From: Exilibacterium tricleocarpae
GTDB lineage: Bacteria > Pseudomonadota > Gammaproteobacteria > Pseudomonadales > Cellvibrionaceae
Direction: 5' to 3'
DNA length: 51,440 nucleotides
Assembly (NCBI RefSeq): GCF_007004655.1
Contig: NZ_ML660117.1
Coordinates: 1 to 51,440, forward strand
Part shown: positions 16,992 through 27,029 of the stretch, one piece after another
How the letters are laid out: each line of letters begins with the position of its first letter
Numbering within the stretch: position 1 is the first letter of the stretch
Translations under genes and position numbers: made by a program
The notes under the pieces: generated by a model
The model's input: only the letters and a program-made list of their open reading frames with translations
What the model was told of the DNA's origin: nothing
Database searches by the model: none

Positions 16992-19787
16992 ATGACACTA
17001 TCAAAAGAAAGATGGAAGACCATCGAATCGGTGCTCGATCGCGTTCTCGATCAACCTGTCGAAAACCAGACCGAGTATTTGCGCTCGCTGTGCGCAGGAG
17101 ATGAAGACTTGTTCAGTGAAGTCAAGGCGCTACTGGATGCGGAACAAAACGCCCCGGACTATATAGAGCAGCCCGCCGCCGACTTCGCCCAGCCTTTGCT
17201 GCAGGAATATTTGGACTACACCCACCCACCGGCAGCGCAACCCAATTTCGACGATATGCATATCGGCCCTTATCACCTGTGCGAAGAAATAGGTCGCGGC
17301 GGCATGGGAGTGGTGTATCGCGCCGAGCGGAGGCAGGGAGAGTTCGAACAGCAAGTCGCCATCAAACTGTTGTGGAGCGGACATAAAAGCGATATGGCAC
17401 TGGACCGCTTCAAGCAGGAGCAGCAACTGCTGGCTTCGTTGACACATCCCAGCATCGCCCAGCTCTACGACGGTGGTCTGACCGAAGAGGGTCACCCGTA
17501 CTTCGTTATGGAGTATGTTGCCGGGGAGCCGCTGGACCGCTACTGCGATCGGCGGGAACTGGATGTCGACGATACCCTGCGACTCTTGCTGCGCGTGGCA
17601 GATGTGATCAGTTTTGCTCACAAGCACCTGATTGTGCACCGGGATATTAAATCTTCCAATATTTTTGTGACAGAACAAGGCCACATAAAACTACTTGACT
17701 TTGGCATTGCGAAACTCTTAGACACCCAACAGGATACGAACCTGACCCGAACCGGCGAGCAGCTCTTGACGCCGGGTTGCGCCGCGCCGGAGCAGTTGCA
17801 AAACGGCAATATCACCATTGCTACTGACATTTATCAATTGGGTTTGGTGACTTACTATCTGCTGAGCGGCAGACAACCGTACCAGGATCGGGCCAAGTCG
17901 CTGGCCGAATTGATCCGGATGATTTGCGAGGAAGAACCGAGTCCGCCAAGTGTCGCGATAACCAGCCCCGATATCTATACGTCGAAAACCGGAGATAAGC
18001 CAGCGAGACAGCTTTGTTTTGCAGAACCCAAAAAGCGACGCAAGAAACTTGAGGGCGACTTGGATGCCATCGTTCTGAAGATGCTCAAGCATCTGCCCGA
18101 TGAGCGCTACCCATCGGTGGAAGCGTTAAGGGCCGATATCATTGCCTACTTCGACAACCGCCCCGTCACGGCCCAGAAGCAAAGCCTGGCCTATCAAAGT
18201 AAGAAATATCTGCGCCGCCACTGGCGCCCGGTTTCGGTGGTCTCGGTATTCTTCGCCCTGCTCGGCACCTATGCCACGACAATGACTTATCAAGCCAATG
18301 AGATTCGCATGGCACTGGAAAAAAGCCAGATAGAGCAGAACAAGTCGCAGCGGGTATCGGATTTTCTGGTCAATATCTTTAAGGCGGCAGACCCCAATGT
18401 AGCCGGTTTGGAGACCATCACCGCCAAGGCCCTGCTGGACCAGGGGCAGGACAGAATTGTCACAGAGCTGAATAATATCCCCGAAGTCCAGGCATATATG
18501 CTGACACTGATCGGCGAAATCTATTTCAGTCAGGGCAATCTGGCGGACAGTACCAGGCTGCTTGAGGAAGCATTGCAACGACGACGTGAACTGGAAGGAC
18601 CTGAAAGCCTCGGGCTCGCCACCACACTCACCCAACTGGCGTTTTCCTATCAATATGCAGGCCGTGGTACGGAAGCCAAAGCCTTACTGGAGGAAAGTCT
18701 ATCCATATACCATCATTCACGAGAAACCGAAAGCGTCGAATATGCGGAGACACTCTCCCTTTACGGCTACTTGTTTTACGAACAGGGCAATTACGAAAGC
18801 GCTATCAAACACCTCCAGCGAGCCATTGCGATTCTGGAACCGATTGACAACGGTCAGCACGAGGAGCTGGCCTCAGCCCTGAATGATCTGGCTGTGATTC
18901 AGCATTTTCGCGGCGACTTCACCGCCGCCCGGGAAAATATGAGGCGAGCCATCGGTATTCATCGGGCCGTATTGGGCGAGGAGCACTCCTACTACAGCCT
19001 CTATGTAAGGAACTTTGCCACCATGCTCACCGACATGGAGGTTTTTGATGAGGCACAGGCGCTCGCCGAGCAAGCCTTAAAAATGCAGGAGAAAATTCTC
19101 GACAAGCGCCACCTGTACATTACTTACAGCTTGAAAACACTGGGGGTTTTGGCTTATCGACGAGGGGAGTTGGCAGATGCGGAGCGCTATTTGCGCAACA
19201 CCGTCGATCTACAGGCCGAGTCCGCTCAACCGGCGCCACTGGTACAGGCCGATAACCATCTGTGGCTCGGGGCCGTATTGCAGGACGGTGGCCACCATCT
19301 GGAAGCGGACCGCCATTACACCAAGATGATAGAGCTATTTCGACAACATACAGAAAGCGGCGAAATCATCGGCAGAGCCTTGTGTCAAATAGCCTCTTTA
19401 GCGCTGGCACAGGGGCAACTGCAGAAAGCACGGACGGTGTACGAGGAAGCCTTGCGCATTATGCCGGCCGGCAATATACGTTTTACATTGGCCCAGGTGG
19501 GATACGCCCAGGTACTCCTGGAGCTGAACGATCATAATGCGGCGGAGCAACTGCTAAGATCGGCCCTGGAATTGCGCTCGGCACGCTACCCGTCACAGCA
19601 CAGTATGATCGCCGAAACTCAGGTGCTGTTGGGGCTGGCAACCAGTATCAAGGGAGACAAAAGTGAGGCCGAACGGCACCTGACGCAGGGCTTGGCAGTC
19701 TTGAATCAAAACCCTCTGTTCAACTATGGGACGCGCAAGCAACTGCTTACTCTCGGTCGCACCACACTTTCAACACTCGCCAGATAA
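16992..19787 (+). CDS. Membrane Ser/Thr protein kinase with TPR sensor domain
   Basis: A 931-residue PknB-type kinase. The glycine loop is GRGGMGVVYRA (101-111), the ATP-binding Lys is in VAIK (125), the catalytic loop is VHRDIKSSN (Asp 218), the metal-binding motif is DFG (236) and the APE motif CAAPEQL. All residues needed for activity are present. A helical N-terminal segment of about 90 residues precedes the kinase. One transmembrane helix (about 413-432) separates it from about 490 residues of TPR repeats (ALNDLAVIQHFRGDFTAARE, LKTLGVLAYRRGELADAERY), probably periplasmic. It lies 17 bases after the ECF sigma gene and most likely phosphorylates it in response to a signal sensed by the TPR part. 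A strong hairpin follows the stop codon. Confidence 0.93.
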   Translation: MTLSKERWKTIESVLDRVLDQPVENQTEYLRSLCAGDEDLFSEVKALLDAEQNAPDYIEQPAADFAQPLLQEYLDYTHPPAAQPNFDDMHIGPYHLCEEIGRGGMGVVYRAERRQGEFEQQVAIKLLWSGHKSDMALDRFKQEQQLLASLTHPSIAQLYDGGLTEEGHPYFVMEYVAGEPLDRYCDRRELDVDDTLRLLLRVADVISFAHKHLIVHRDIKSSNIFVTEQGHIKLLDFGIAKLLDTQQDTNLTRTGEQLLTPGCAAPEQLQNGNITIATDIYQLGLVTYYLLSGRQPYQDRAKSLAELIRMICEEEPSPPSVAITSPDIYTSKTGDKPARQLCFAEPKKRRKKLEGDLDAIVLKMLKHLPDERYPSVEALRADIIAYFDNRPVTAQKQSLAYQSKKYLRRHWRPVSVVSVFFALLGTYATTMTYQANEIRMALEKSQIEQNKSQRVSDFLVNIFKAADPNVAGLETITAKALLDQGQDRIVTELNNIPEVQAYMLTLIGEIYFSQGNLADSTRLLEEALQRRRELEGPESLGLATTLTQLAFSYQYAGRGTEAKALLEESLSIYHHSRETESVEYAETLSLYGYLFYEQGNYESAIKHLQRAIAILEPIDNGQHEELASALNDLAVIQHFRGDFTAARENMRRAIGIHRAVLGEEHSYYSLYVRNFATMLTDMEVFDEAQALAEQALKMQEKILDKRHLYITYSLKTLGVLAYRRGELADAERYLRNTVDLQAESAQPAPLVQADNHLWLGAVLQDGGHHLEADRHYTKMIELFRQHTESGEIIGRALCQIASLALAQGQLQKARTVYEEALRIMPAGNIRFTLAQVGYAQVLLELNDHNAAEQLLRSALELRSARYPSQHSMIAETQVLLGLATSIKGDKSEAERHLTQGLAVLNQNPLFNYGTRKQLLTLGRTTLSTLAR

Positions 19788-19815
19788 GGCGCCGCAGCTC
19801 CCCGCCTGCGGCGCC
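19788..19815 (+). terminator. Terminator hairpin after the kinase gene
   Basis: A perfect 10-bp stem GGCGCCGCAG / CTGCGGCGCC with an 8-base loop starts directly after the kinase stop codon. No T tract follows, so it is a strong hairpin of uncertain termination efficiency; it may also serve the convergent gene ending at 19880. Confidence 0.6.
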
Positions 19816-19879
19816 ACTGCCCTGTGCGACACCGATGCCGGCCGGGACATCACCCGAGCCGGCCTATGGACGATCCGAC

Positions 19880-20866
19880 CTAGGGTGACACCACATCATC
19901 AATGACCACCGGCTCCGGACAAGAGAGGTTGACATGCCCGGCACCTTGCGGCCCACCTTTGTATACATTACAGGCGACTGCCTGCACTAACTTGTTGACG
20001 CCCAAGCCATCTGTCGAGGGATAGGGTACCACCGAGGCATTGCGCGTGATTGGACAACTGTCCAGCCCATCGTCAGTAACCACGGCGATGACTTTACTCG
20101 GTAGAGCAGGATCGGGCGTACAGAAGTGCATAACATTTTTCGGAAAACACATACCGCCGCTGACATAGCGCTTGGTGCCCTCGGGACAAGGTGCCATGGA
20201 CACAGGCAAAATGGGGCTGTCGGTCGATATCGCCTTTGCCAGCGCAAACGTCATACACTGTTCGGGCAAACCAACCGCCCTGAGAGAGCCCGGGGCACAG
20301 GCCAGCGCATTGGCGGACCAGCTCAACCTGGGCGGCCTCGGCGTGCAGTTTGTGGCTCCCGGCAGGCGCCGATCATCGGCCCCGCATGTAAAAGAAGGCA
20401 GGCGAAGTTGTGCTTTTTTCTCCCCGTTTTCTCCCTCGGTCAGGGCGAGCGTCAGATGCTGCGCAATACAAAAACGCCCGTCCTCTGTCTCATCATAACC
20501 GCTTTTGCACTCGCCAAAACTGGCATCTAAAAGGTATTTATGAGTATCCGGATCAATATTGATACGTATTGAATCTGCGCCGACACAGAAATTCGTGCCT
20601 CGTGGGCGCACGAGGTTGCCCCAACATTCACCTGCGCCGTCAGCGGGATATACCGGACTCGTAACGGCTTGGGCAATACAAACATCGTCAAGCTCAGGCC
20701 AATGAGAGGCGCGGTAACCCGCCGGGCAGCTATCCACACTTTTGATATCTCCCGGGCCCTTTGCGGCCCAGGCAAGAGCTGAAAGCAACCCCATACTGAT
20801 GGCCAGCACACTAAAAAAACGTAGTGAAAAATGTAATAACGGTAGATGTAGCGAATAATATCTCAT
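19880..20866 (-). CDS. Cys-rich secreted protein, unknown function
   Basis: Not recognised. The start is taken at ATG 20866 since this puts a clean signal peptide at the N-terminus (FFSVLAISMGLLSALAWAA, cleavage after AWA); an earlier ATG at 20968 would add 34 residues with an unlikely leader. The mature protein has about 20 cysteines in repeated short units of the form SCPAGYRA, ECKSGYDETEDGRFC, ACAPGSLRA and PCPEGTKRYVSGGMCF. Each resembles a small C-x-GY/G-C disulfide-rich module. This points to an extracytoplasmic, disulfide-stabilised protein. It is convergent with the kinase operon. Nothing in the sequence shows enzymatic function. Confidence 0.7.
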   Translation of the reverse strand: MRYYSLHLPLLHFSLRFFSVLAISMGLLSALAWAAKGPGDIKSVDSCPAGYRASHWPELDDVCIAQAVTSPVYPADGAGECWGNLVRPRGTNFCVGADSIRINIDPDTHKYLLDASFGECKSGYDETEDGRFCIAQHLTLALTEGENGEKKAQLRLPSFTCGADDRRLPGATNCTPRPPRLSWSANALACAPGSLRAVGLPEQCMTFALAKAISTDSPILPVSMAPCPEGTKRYVSGGMCFPKNVMHFCTPDPALPSKVIAVVTDDGLDSCPITRNASVVPYPSTDGLGVNKLVQAVACNVYKGGPQGAGHVNLSCPEPVVIDDVVSP

Positions 20867-21114
20867 CAAAATAATAATCCCCCAAAAAAGTTTCGTGCAA
20901 ATTCCGCACGTCACGCTTTTAACAGAATCGAGAGAGAAAACAGGACACCTGGTGCAAAAATAATTCATAAGTCACTAAAGGCACCCTCTTGCATCCTCCC
21001 TCATACCGTCGCAACTATGACGTATCGCACGAACAAATAAAGTAAAATGCTGCCAGCTCCGCGTATGCATTATTCACCAATCCGGTATCGACAGCCCAAT
21101 GCCTACCCTGGCAT

Positions 21115-21540
21115 TCAGAGCGGCGCCTCCAATTCATCCGCATAGTTCACTAACTCATCGGCATTGCTCACACCATCGCCGTCCACATCCCCCTCAGGAT
21201 CGAGCCACTGCGCAAGCTCCCCGGCACTCAGCGCGCTTAGCATGCCCTGCCCCTGTTCGATATACAAGCGCACCAGGTAGCGAGCCAGGGGATGGTCGTC
21301 CAGCGGTCGCCCTGCACCAGGGCAGCGGTAGCCTGCGCGGTAGCGGCCGGGGAGCAGGCGGGCACTGCCGTATCGGCGAAGATTTCATTGACCTGCGCCG
21401 CAAAGGATTCAAGCACCGCACCCAGCGGTCGAGCACACCCTCGGAGTTCAGCACCGGCTTGTTAGGTATTATCAAAGCATTGAGAAAATGCCGATACGAC
21501 GCCGTGAGGGGTACCACAACGCCGCTAACAGGACTCATCC
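21115..21540 (-). pseudogene. Frameshifted remnant of a Ca-loop protein gene
   Basis: Read on the minus strand, protein-like segments lie in successive frames: KPVLNSEGVLD, then GAVLESFAAQVNEIFADTAV, then PLDDHPLARYLVRLYIEQGQ followed by LSALSAGELAQWLDPEG and DVDGDGVSNADELVNYADEL, ending at TGA 21115-21117. At least two frameshifts (near 21300 and 21430) break the reading frame. The C-terminal DxDGDGxSNxDE loop is a thrombospondin-type-3/EF-hand repeat like that of the lipoprotein at 381-1724. It looks like the 3' remnant of a secreted protein gene; the 5' part is missing. Confidence 0.6.
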
Positions 21541-22337
21541 TCAATCACGCCTTGCTTCGCCGCCGACCACAATGTTCCGGCAATGGTCTTGGTGCCCAAA
21601 GCCGACTTAGCCGCCGCCATATGCTTGTCGACAGTATTCGTACTCAGGCACAAGATATCGGCCGCCTCCCGCAGGCTCACATCCCGGTGTGCTATCGTAT
21701 TGAGCAAGCGCTTTGGTCGGGCCGTCAGCTTGCGTCTACCCGAATTTTCCGCGTCACGCAAAATAGCCGGAAGCGTCTCCTTGGCAGCCGCCTCTACGAC
21801 TCCGGCGAGTATATCCAGTGGGTGCAGCTCGTTTATCTGCGGCGTTGTTTTCTCGACGTCCCGACCCGCATTCCCACACAGGTCAACCGAAACCCGACCT
21901 CTGAGCGCCGGCACACCACAGGGTGCCAGGTAGTAGCGTGCCCCCCCCGCGTCGGCAATCATCAAATACCGCTCTTTGCCGGCACCCGTCAATTCGTTGT
22001 CTACACGGAGGCTGGCTATAAAAAGATACAGCATGGATAGATGGCGATTGCGTAAACTGTCGGCAACAGCCTGGAACATTACCGAGCCGCATTGACCGGC
22101 CTGTCCTCCGTAGCTTGTCAGCAAAATCCTCGAGATCAGGGCGGTCCTGCCGCTGGGATTGTCAGCGCTGGACAGCCCTATAAAGGAGTAGTCTGAGTAA
22201 CCCAGGCGCTTGATAATGCGCGTAACACCGGCGGCAAACGCTGCGGCCGTTTTATAGCGACTGAGACTGCGAGAAAAGCTGCGTTCTAATTTTCGTTGTG
22301 AGAACGGCTGGTCGTCAGTTTCGTTATTATCAGACAT
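21525..22337 (-). CDS. LuxR-type transcriptional regulator
   Basis: A 270-residue regulator. The C-terminal 65 residues are a LuxR/GerE helix-turn-helix (VSLREAADILCLSTNTVDKH followed by MAAAKSALGTKT), with the Val-Asp-Lys-His recognition helix usual in the family. The N-terminal 180 residues resemble, in length and predicted mix of strands and helices, an autoinducer-binding-type or PAS-like sensor domain, but the diagnostic Trp/Tyr/Asp residues of acyl-homoserine-lactone receptors were not recognisable. No luxI is in the window, so if it is LuxR-like it is a solo. Its 3' end abuts a frameshifted remnant. Confidence 0.75.
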   Translation of the reverse strand: MSDNNETDDQPFSQRKLERSFSRSLSRYKTAAAFAAGVTRIIKRLGYSDYSFIGLSSADNPSGRTALISRILLTSYGGQAGQCGSVMFQAVADSLRNRHLSMLYLFIASLRVDNELTGAGKERYLMIADAGGARYYLAPCGVPALRGRVSVDLCGNAGRDVEKTTPQINELHPLDILAGVVEAAAKETLPAILRDAENSGRRKLTARPKRLLNTIAHRDVSLREAADILCLSTNTVDKHMAAAKSALGTKTIAGTLWSAAKQGVIEDESC

Positions 22338-22844
22338 CAGGCTGGGTCACCCCATTAAACCAGACCAGAGGGTCGGTCATCGCAAGTGGCGAACCGGGCT
22401 GAGAGTCGGCCTTAGGCGAGACTGTAGCGGCGTGCTTCCCTGTGCCGTATCTTTATCTTCCCGCCTGCCGTACAACCCGTTGCATCTGTTTTTCCTATAT
22501 ACCTTCCGATTGGAGCCTATAGGCCGTAATGGCTGTGAATACAAAAACCCTGCCAGTTTTGCACAGGATTGGCTGCCACCCATTACAAATAGCCTGGGTC
22601 TCCTATGCGTTCAACAGCTCTAAACAATACACCGCATCGTGCAAAGGTCCGCGCCAAACAGCTTCCCTCGATCAGTGTAGAGACCTCGAACTCAGGCCGT
22701 TACCACATTTCCAGGGAAAAAGTTCATAAATACCTGGGTTCTCCGAAATATCGGCATGGCATATAGGATATCAAGCAGGTATAACCTTGTATTCGCTATC
22801 AGCTCCCGGTCAGCCCGGAGACCGAGAAACCCGGTTCCCTGAGT
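22338..22844. other. Gene-free interval before the hybrid sensor gene
   Basis: About 500 bases between the divergent LuxR-type gene and the hybrid two-component gene. No credible coding frame, tRNA or strong hairpin was found. It must hold the promoters of both genes; no near-consensus sigma-70 boxes stand out. Confidence 0.5.
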
Positions 22845-25800
22845 ATGGCAACACCAACAGCAAACCGAATACTAAAGGTGTGTTATTGGATAACCGCTTG
22901 TGTCATTACCACCAGTAAGACGTTGTGGGCGAATACAGCAGCCGGTGTGCCCGCAGACCACTACCTGTTTGATTCGCTGCAGCCGCCCTCCATTAACGTC
23001 CGCAAAATTTTCAAAGACACCAAAGGCTTTATCTGGCTGGGGTCAGCCAGCGGACTGGCACGGTTCGATGGCTATGACTTTCGGGACTATACTTATGATG
23101 CAGCAGCCGCATTACGCCTTTCCAACCTTTATGTCGAGGACATTGTCGAGGACCCTTTCCAGAGGCTTTGGATAGCGACACATAACGGCTTGAATCGACT
23201 CGACCTCAAAACCGAAAAAATCACCCACTATTTCCACAGCAGCAAAAGTCAGGGGACTATAGGCGACAATCACATCAATTCCCTTCTGCTGGATAAAAAG
23301 CGCCTCCTGGTCACAACCGTCCGCGGGCTCGATGCCATCGACCTCCAGTCCGGTGCAATCAACAATGTGTTGCAAGGCTATAACATTACGCAGGTCTACA
23401 AGGGAGCGGGCGATAGTTTATGGCTCGGTACCCGCGAAAACGGTTTACTGCATTACCGTGAGCACACCGGACAACTCAAACACTATACGTTCTCGACGGA
23501 AAAGCTGGGTTCAGCCAACGAAATTACCGCTATCGTATCCCTCGACGACCACTTGTGGCTATTGACGGGCGGGGGATTGATTAAATTTAACCCTCGCACC
23601 CAACGATCGATTAAGCAGGCAACCGTTTTGCAGGACAAGCAACTCACCGATATCACTATCGACAAAAATCACCATTTCTGGATAACGACAAGAGGCCACG
23701 GGCTCTATCGATACTTCCCCGGGGATGGAACCGTGCAGCAGTTTAACGCTTACCCAAACAGCGACAACAGCCTGGGTTCCAATAATCTTGCCACGCTATT
23801 TTTTGATGCGGCAGAAAATCGCCTTTGGATCGGTCACTACTCAGTGAATAGTATCGATTTATCGCTGCCGGTTTTTATGATCCGACACCACTTACCGAAT
23901 AGGGTCGTTTGGGGGGCTAACCTCAGCAATAACAACCAGTTCTTAATCAGCACAGCGGGCGGCCTCAGCATCTACCATACCCAAAGCGCAAGCCACGAAA
24001 ACCACACCGGCATCAAACCGGTTTTTGATGCGGTAGGGACGGACAACAAAGTCTGGATGACCAGTTCGACCGGGTTTTTCATGCTGGACAGAGAGACCGG
24101 ACAAATCACCAACCTTACCTCGGCGGTAGAGCCGCTGAGAGAAAAGTCGACTAAGAACCTGAGTTACGCAATGGCGCTCAATCCACAGGAATTCCTGCTG
24201 TCCTCACGCTACGGTTTAATAAAATGGAATACTCACTCACAACAGGCAGCGCTCTATCAAACCGGTCCGTCGCCACAACAAAGGCGCGATAGCGATACCA
24301 CCAATATCCACCTCTACAAGGGGACGGTTATTGTCGGCACCGCAAAGGGACTATACTACTTGACAGAGACAGGGGTATTGGCCCAGTACAACCTCGAGAC
24401 ACACACTACCCCTCTTGACGACGCCGTTATTTTTACCGCCGCGGCAGACGACAATCATGTTCTCTGGGTAGGGTCCAGTCAGGGCCTGTTCAAACTGAAA
24501 GACCGCCGAATCGTCGCTCATTATACAAGCCGTCACGGGCTGTCTAACAATAAAGTCTATGATATCGCCATCAGGGGCAATCGGCTTTGGGCCGGCGGCG
24601 AAAAAGGCCTGGCGGCTTTCCGCATCGGCGACCGGGAGTTCAATCAAATCCAACTTGACAGCGATCTCTTTACCATTGGCATTAATACCTGTAGACGCCC
24701 GGCGGCCGACAGTCGGTATCTGTACTTCTGCACCCCGGAAGGCCTGCTCTATTTTGCCCCGGATATACTGGCCAAAACCATTGACCCGCTTACCACCCGC
24801 ATTACCGGCTTGCGCCTGTTTAACCGACCTGTAGCGCCCGGCTCGAAAGCCCTGCCGCAGGCGATCGAAACCACCGATCAGTTAACTCTCGATTACCGCC
24901 AAAATATGTTGAGCTTTGAATTCTCCGCGCTAAATTACTCAAACACCAATCATTTATACGCCTACCAAATGCTGGGGGTCACCCAAAACCAGGCGTGGAT
25001 TTCAACCAACGCACAAAACCGTGTGGCAACCTTTACCCTGCAAAAGCCCGGAAACTACACCTTCAGAGTCAAGGCCGGCTGGTCGGAGCAGGACTGGAGC
25101 CCCGAGATCACCGAACTTAAAATCACTGTTTTACCACCCTGGTGGCAAACTCGCTGGGCTTCCGTATCTTATATTCTGCTGTTGCTGAGTATAGTCTTTA
25201 GTTTTTACAAACTGCGCACCCGCACTCTGCGACTACGTGCCGCTGAGTTGGAAAAGCAGGTGTATCAACGCACCGAGGAAGTGACACGCCGGAAAGACCA
25301 GTTACAGCGCCGCAATAAAAAAATCAGCCGGCAAAAACAGACCATTGAACATTTGTTGGCAACAAAGAATGAATTATTTGCCAATATTTCTCACGAACTG
25401 CGTACCCCGCTGACCCTGATCCGCGGCCCGATTAGCCGTGCGATCGAAAACCTGAACACAGCGGCGGAAAAGAATGCGCTGCGAATCGCCGAACGCAACA
25501 CCGATCGGCTAACCGCGCTGGTGGAGCAGTTACTGATGCTATCTCGCCTGCAGCAGTTTGATGATGTACAAAAACCGCGACTGCAAAGGCAGTCGGTGAG
25601 CGATATTACTGATCAACTGTGCCAATCCTTTCAGAGTATCGCCGACTCACAAAGGCTGGATTTTGATTACCATATCCAAACCAATATCCACACGCTGGCA
25701 TGCGATCAGGCGCTCGAAGAGATGATCGTCAACTTACTCGCCAATGCCTTCAAATACACACCCGGCGGCAATAGCATAACAGCTACCCTCAGCCGCCAGG

Positions 25801-26996
25801 GCAAGACGGCAACCATCAGCGTGAAAGATACCGGCGTCGGGATACCCCATGATCAATTGGGCTCCATCTTTGAGCGCTTTGCCCGTCTGCCTCGCGGGTC
25901 TGGTCAGAGTGTCGAAGGCGTGGGTCTGGGGCTGGCCCTGGTAAAACAACTGGTCGATCTGCATTGCTGGCAGCTTCATGTGGAGAGTGAACCGGGGGTT
26001 GGCAGCGAATTTCAGGTCCATCTACCGGTGACCGAAATACCCGCACCGCCGCCGCTATCGACACCGACAACACTGGCACCGGAAATCCAACAGCAGATCG
26101 ATTACCTGGGTCGGGTATTTACCCACCGGAATGACACCACACGGTCTCCCAATAAACCCTCTCCCGCCAGCGGCGCCAAACGGCGGTTGCTGATTATCGA
26201 TGATACACCGGATATGCTGTGCTATTTGGCAGAGCTTTTACAGCAAGACTTTAGTTGCGAATGCGCCGAAAGCGGCGCAACCGGTATCACCATGGCTAAC
26301 CAACACCCGCCCGACCTTGTTATCTGCGATGTTATGATGCCGGGTTTGTCCGGATTTGATGTGTTGGATCAATTGCGCGAAAATCTCCTCACTGCGCATA
26401 TCCCGGTGCTTATGCTAACGGCTAAAGGCGACAAAGAGAGCCGGTTAACCGGTCTGAACAAACTGGCCGACGACTATATCACCAAACCCTTCGACGGTAA
26501 CGAGCTGAGAGCACGCCTTCACGCTATGTGGTCGTTGCAAAGGCGACGGCAGGAATCACTGAAAGAGCAGTTATTGGAGCAACAGCCTGTATCCACCGGC
26601 AGCCGTCCCATGGCTGGCCTCACCCCCAGGGACAGGGTCTTTATCGAGAAATGGGAAACGGCAATAGAAGACAACTATACGGATATCAACACCACTGTTG
26701 AAAAGCTGGCGCGTTGTCTACATATCAGTCCAGGCCATTTACTGGATAAACTGAAAGCTCTGATCGGCAAAGGTCCAAAAGAATTTCTAAATGAGTACCG
26801 TATTAATAAGGCTAAGCATCTGCTGTTAACCGCTCCACTCAGCATCGCCGATATTGCCGAAGCGGTGGGTTTTAAGAACCATCGCCACTTCAGCACGTCC
26901 TTTAAAAGAATAACGCGGACTACACCGACAGCTTACCGCAAGAGGCATTCCACAACGGTTGCCAGAGATTGCCGCCAACGCCCAAAACCCTCTTGA
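22845..26996 (+). CDS. Hybrid two-component system (Reg_prop sensor, kinase, REC, AraC)
   Basis: A one-protein signalling system of 1383 residues. After a signal peptide come Reg_prop beta-propeller repeats (KDTKGFIWLGSASGLARFDG, residues about 50-640), a Y_Y_Y domain (about 650-765; FEFSALNYSNTNHLYAYQML), and one transmembrane helix (about 770-790). The cytoplasmic part has HisKA with phospho-acceptor His in NISHELRTPLTL (about 848), HATPase_c with NAFKYTPGG, DTGVGIP and GVGLGLALVK, a receiver domain (about 1113-1226; phospho-Asp in VICDVMMPG) and a C-terminal AraC helix-turn-helix (SIADIAEAVGFKNHRHFSTS). Such systems typically sense oligosaccharides and activate polysaccharide-use genes. 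No carbohydrate-active gene is next to it here, so its target is not evident. Confidence 0.95.
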   Translation: MATPTANRILKVCYWITACVITTSKTLWANTAAGVPADHYLFDSLQPPSINVRKIFKDTKGFIWLGSASGLARFDGYDFRDYTYDAAAALRLSNLYVEDIVEDPFQRLWIATHNGLNRLDLKTEKITHYFHSSKSQGTIGDNHINSLLLDKKRLLVTTVRGLDAIDLQSGAINNVLQGYNITQVYKGAGDSLWLGTRENGLLHYREHTGQLKHYTFSTEKLGSANEITAIVSLDDHLWLLTGGGLIKFNPRTQRSIKQATVLQDKQLTDITIDKNHHFWITTRGHGLYRYFPGDGTVQQFNAYPNSDNSLGSNNLATLFFDAAENRLWIGHYSVNSIDLSLPVFMIRHHLPNRVVWGANLSNNNQFLISTAGGLSIYHTQSASHENHTGIKPVFDAVGTDNKVWMTSSTGFFMLDRETGQITNLTSAVEPLREKSTKNLSYAMALNPQEFLLSSRYGLIKWNTHSQQAALYQTGPSPQQRRDSDTTNIHLYKGTVIVGTAKGLYYLTETGVLAQYNLETHTTPLDDAVIFTAAADDNHVLWVGSSQGLFKLKDRRIVAHYTSRHGLSNNKVYDIAIRGNRLWAGGEKGLAAFRIGDREFNQIQLDSDLFTIGINTCRRPAADSRYLYFCTPEGLLYFAPDILAKTIDPLTTRITGLRLFNRPVAPGSKALPQAIETTDQLTLDYRQNMLSFEFSALNYSNTNHLYAYQMLGVTQNQAWISTNAQNRVATFTLQKPGNYTFRVKAGWSEQDWSPEITELKITVLPPWWQTRWASVSYILLLLSIVFSFYKLRTRTLRLRAAELEKQVYQRTEEVTRRKDQLQRRNKKISRQKQTIEHLLATKNELFANISHELRTPLTLIRGPISRAIENLNTAAEKNALRIAERNTDRLTALVEQLLMLSRLQQFDDVQKPRLQRQSVSDITDQLCQSFQSIADSQRLDFDYHIQTNIHTLACDQALEEMIVNLLANAFKYTPGGNSITATLSRQGKTATISVKDTGVGIPHDQLGSIFERFARLPRGSGQSVEGVGLGLALVKQLVDLHCWQLHVESEPGVGSEFQVHLPVTEIPAPPPLSTPTTLAPEIQQQIDYLGRVFTHRNDTTRSPNKPSPASGAKRRLLIIDDTPDMLCYLAELLQQDFSCECAESGATGITMANQHPPDLVICDVMMPGLSGFDVLDQLRENLLTAHIPVLMLTAKGDKESRLTGLNKLADDYITKPFDGNELRARLHAMWSLQRRRQESLKEQLLEQQPVSTGSRPMAGLTPRDRVFIEKWETAIEDNYTDINTTVEKLARCLHISPGHLLDKLKALIGKGPKEFLNEYRINKAKHLLLTAPLSIADIAEAVGFKNHRHFSTSFKRITRTTPTAYRKRHSTTVARDCRQRPKPS

Positions 26997-27029
26997 ACGG
27001 TCGACGGCAATTGGTCGATCAACAACGAC

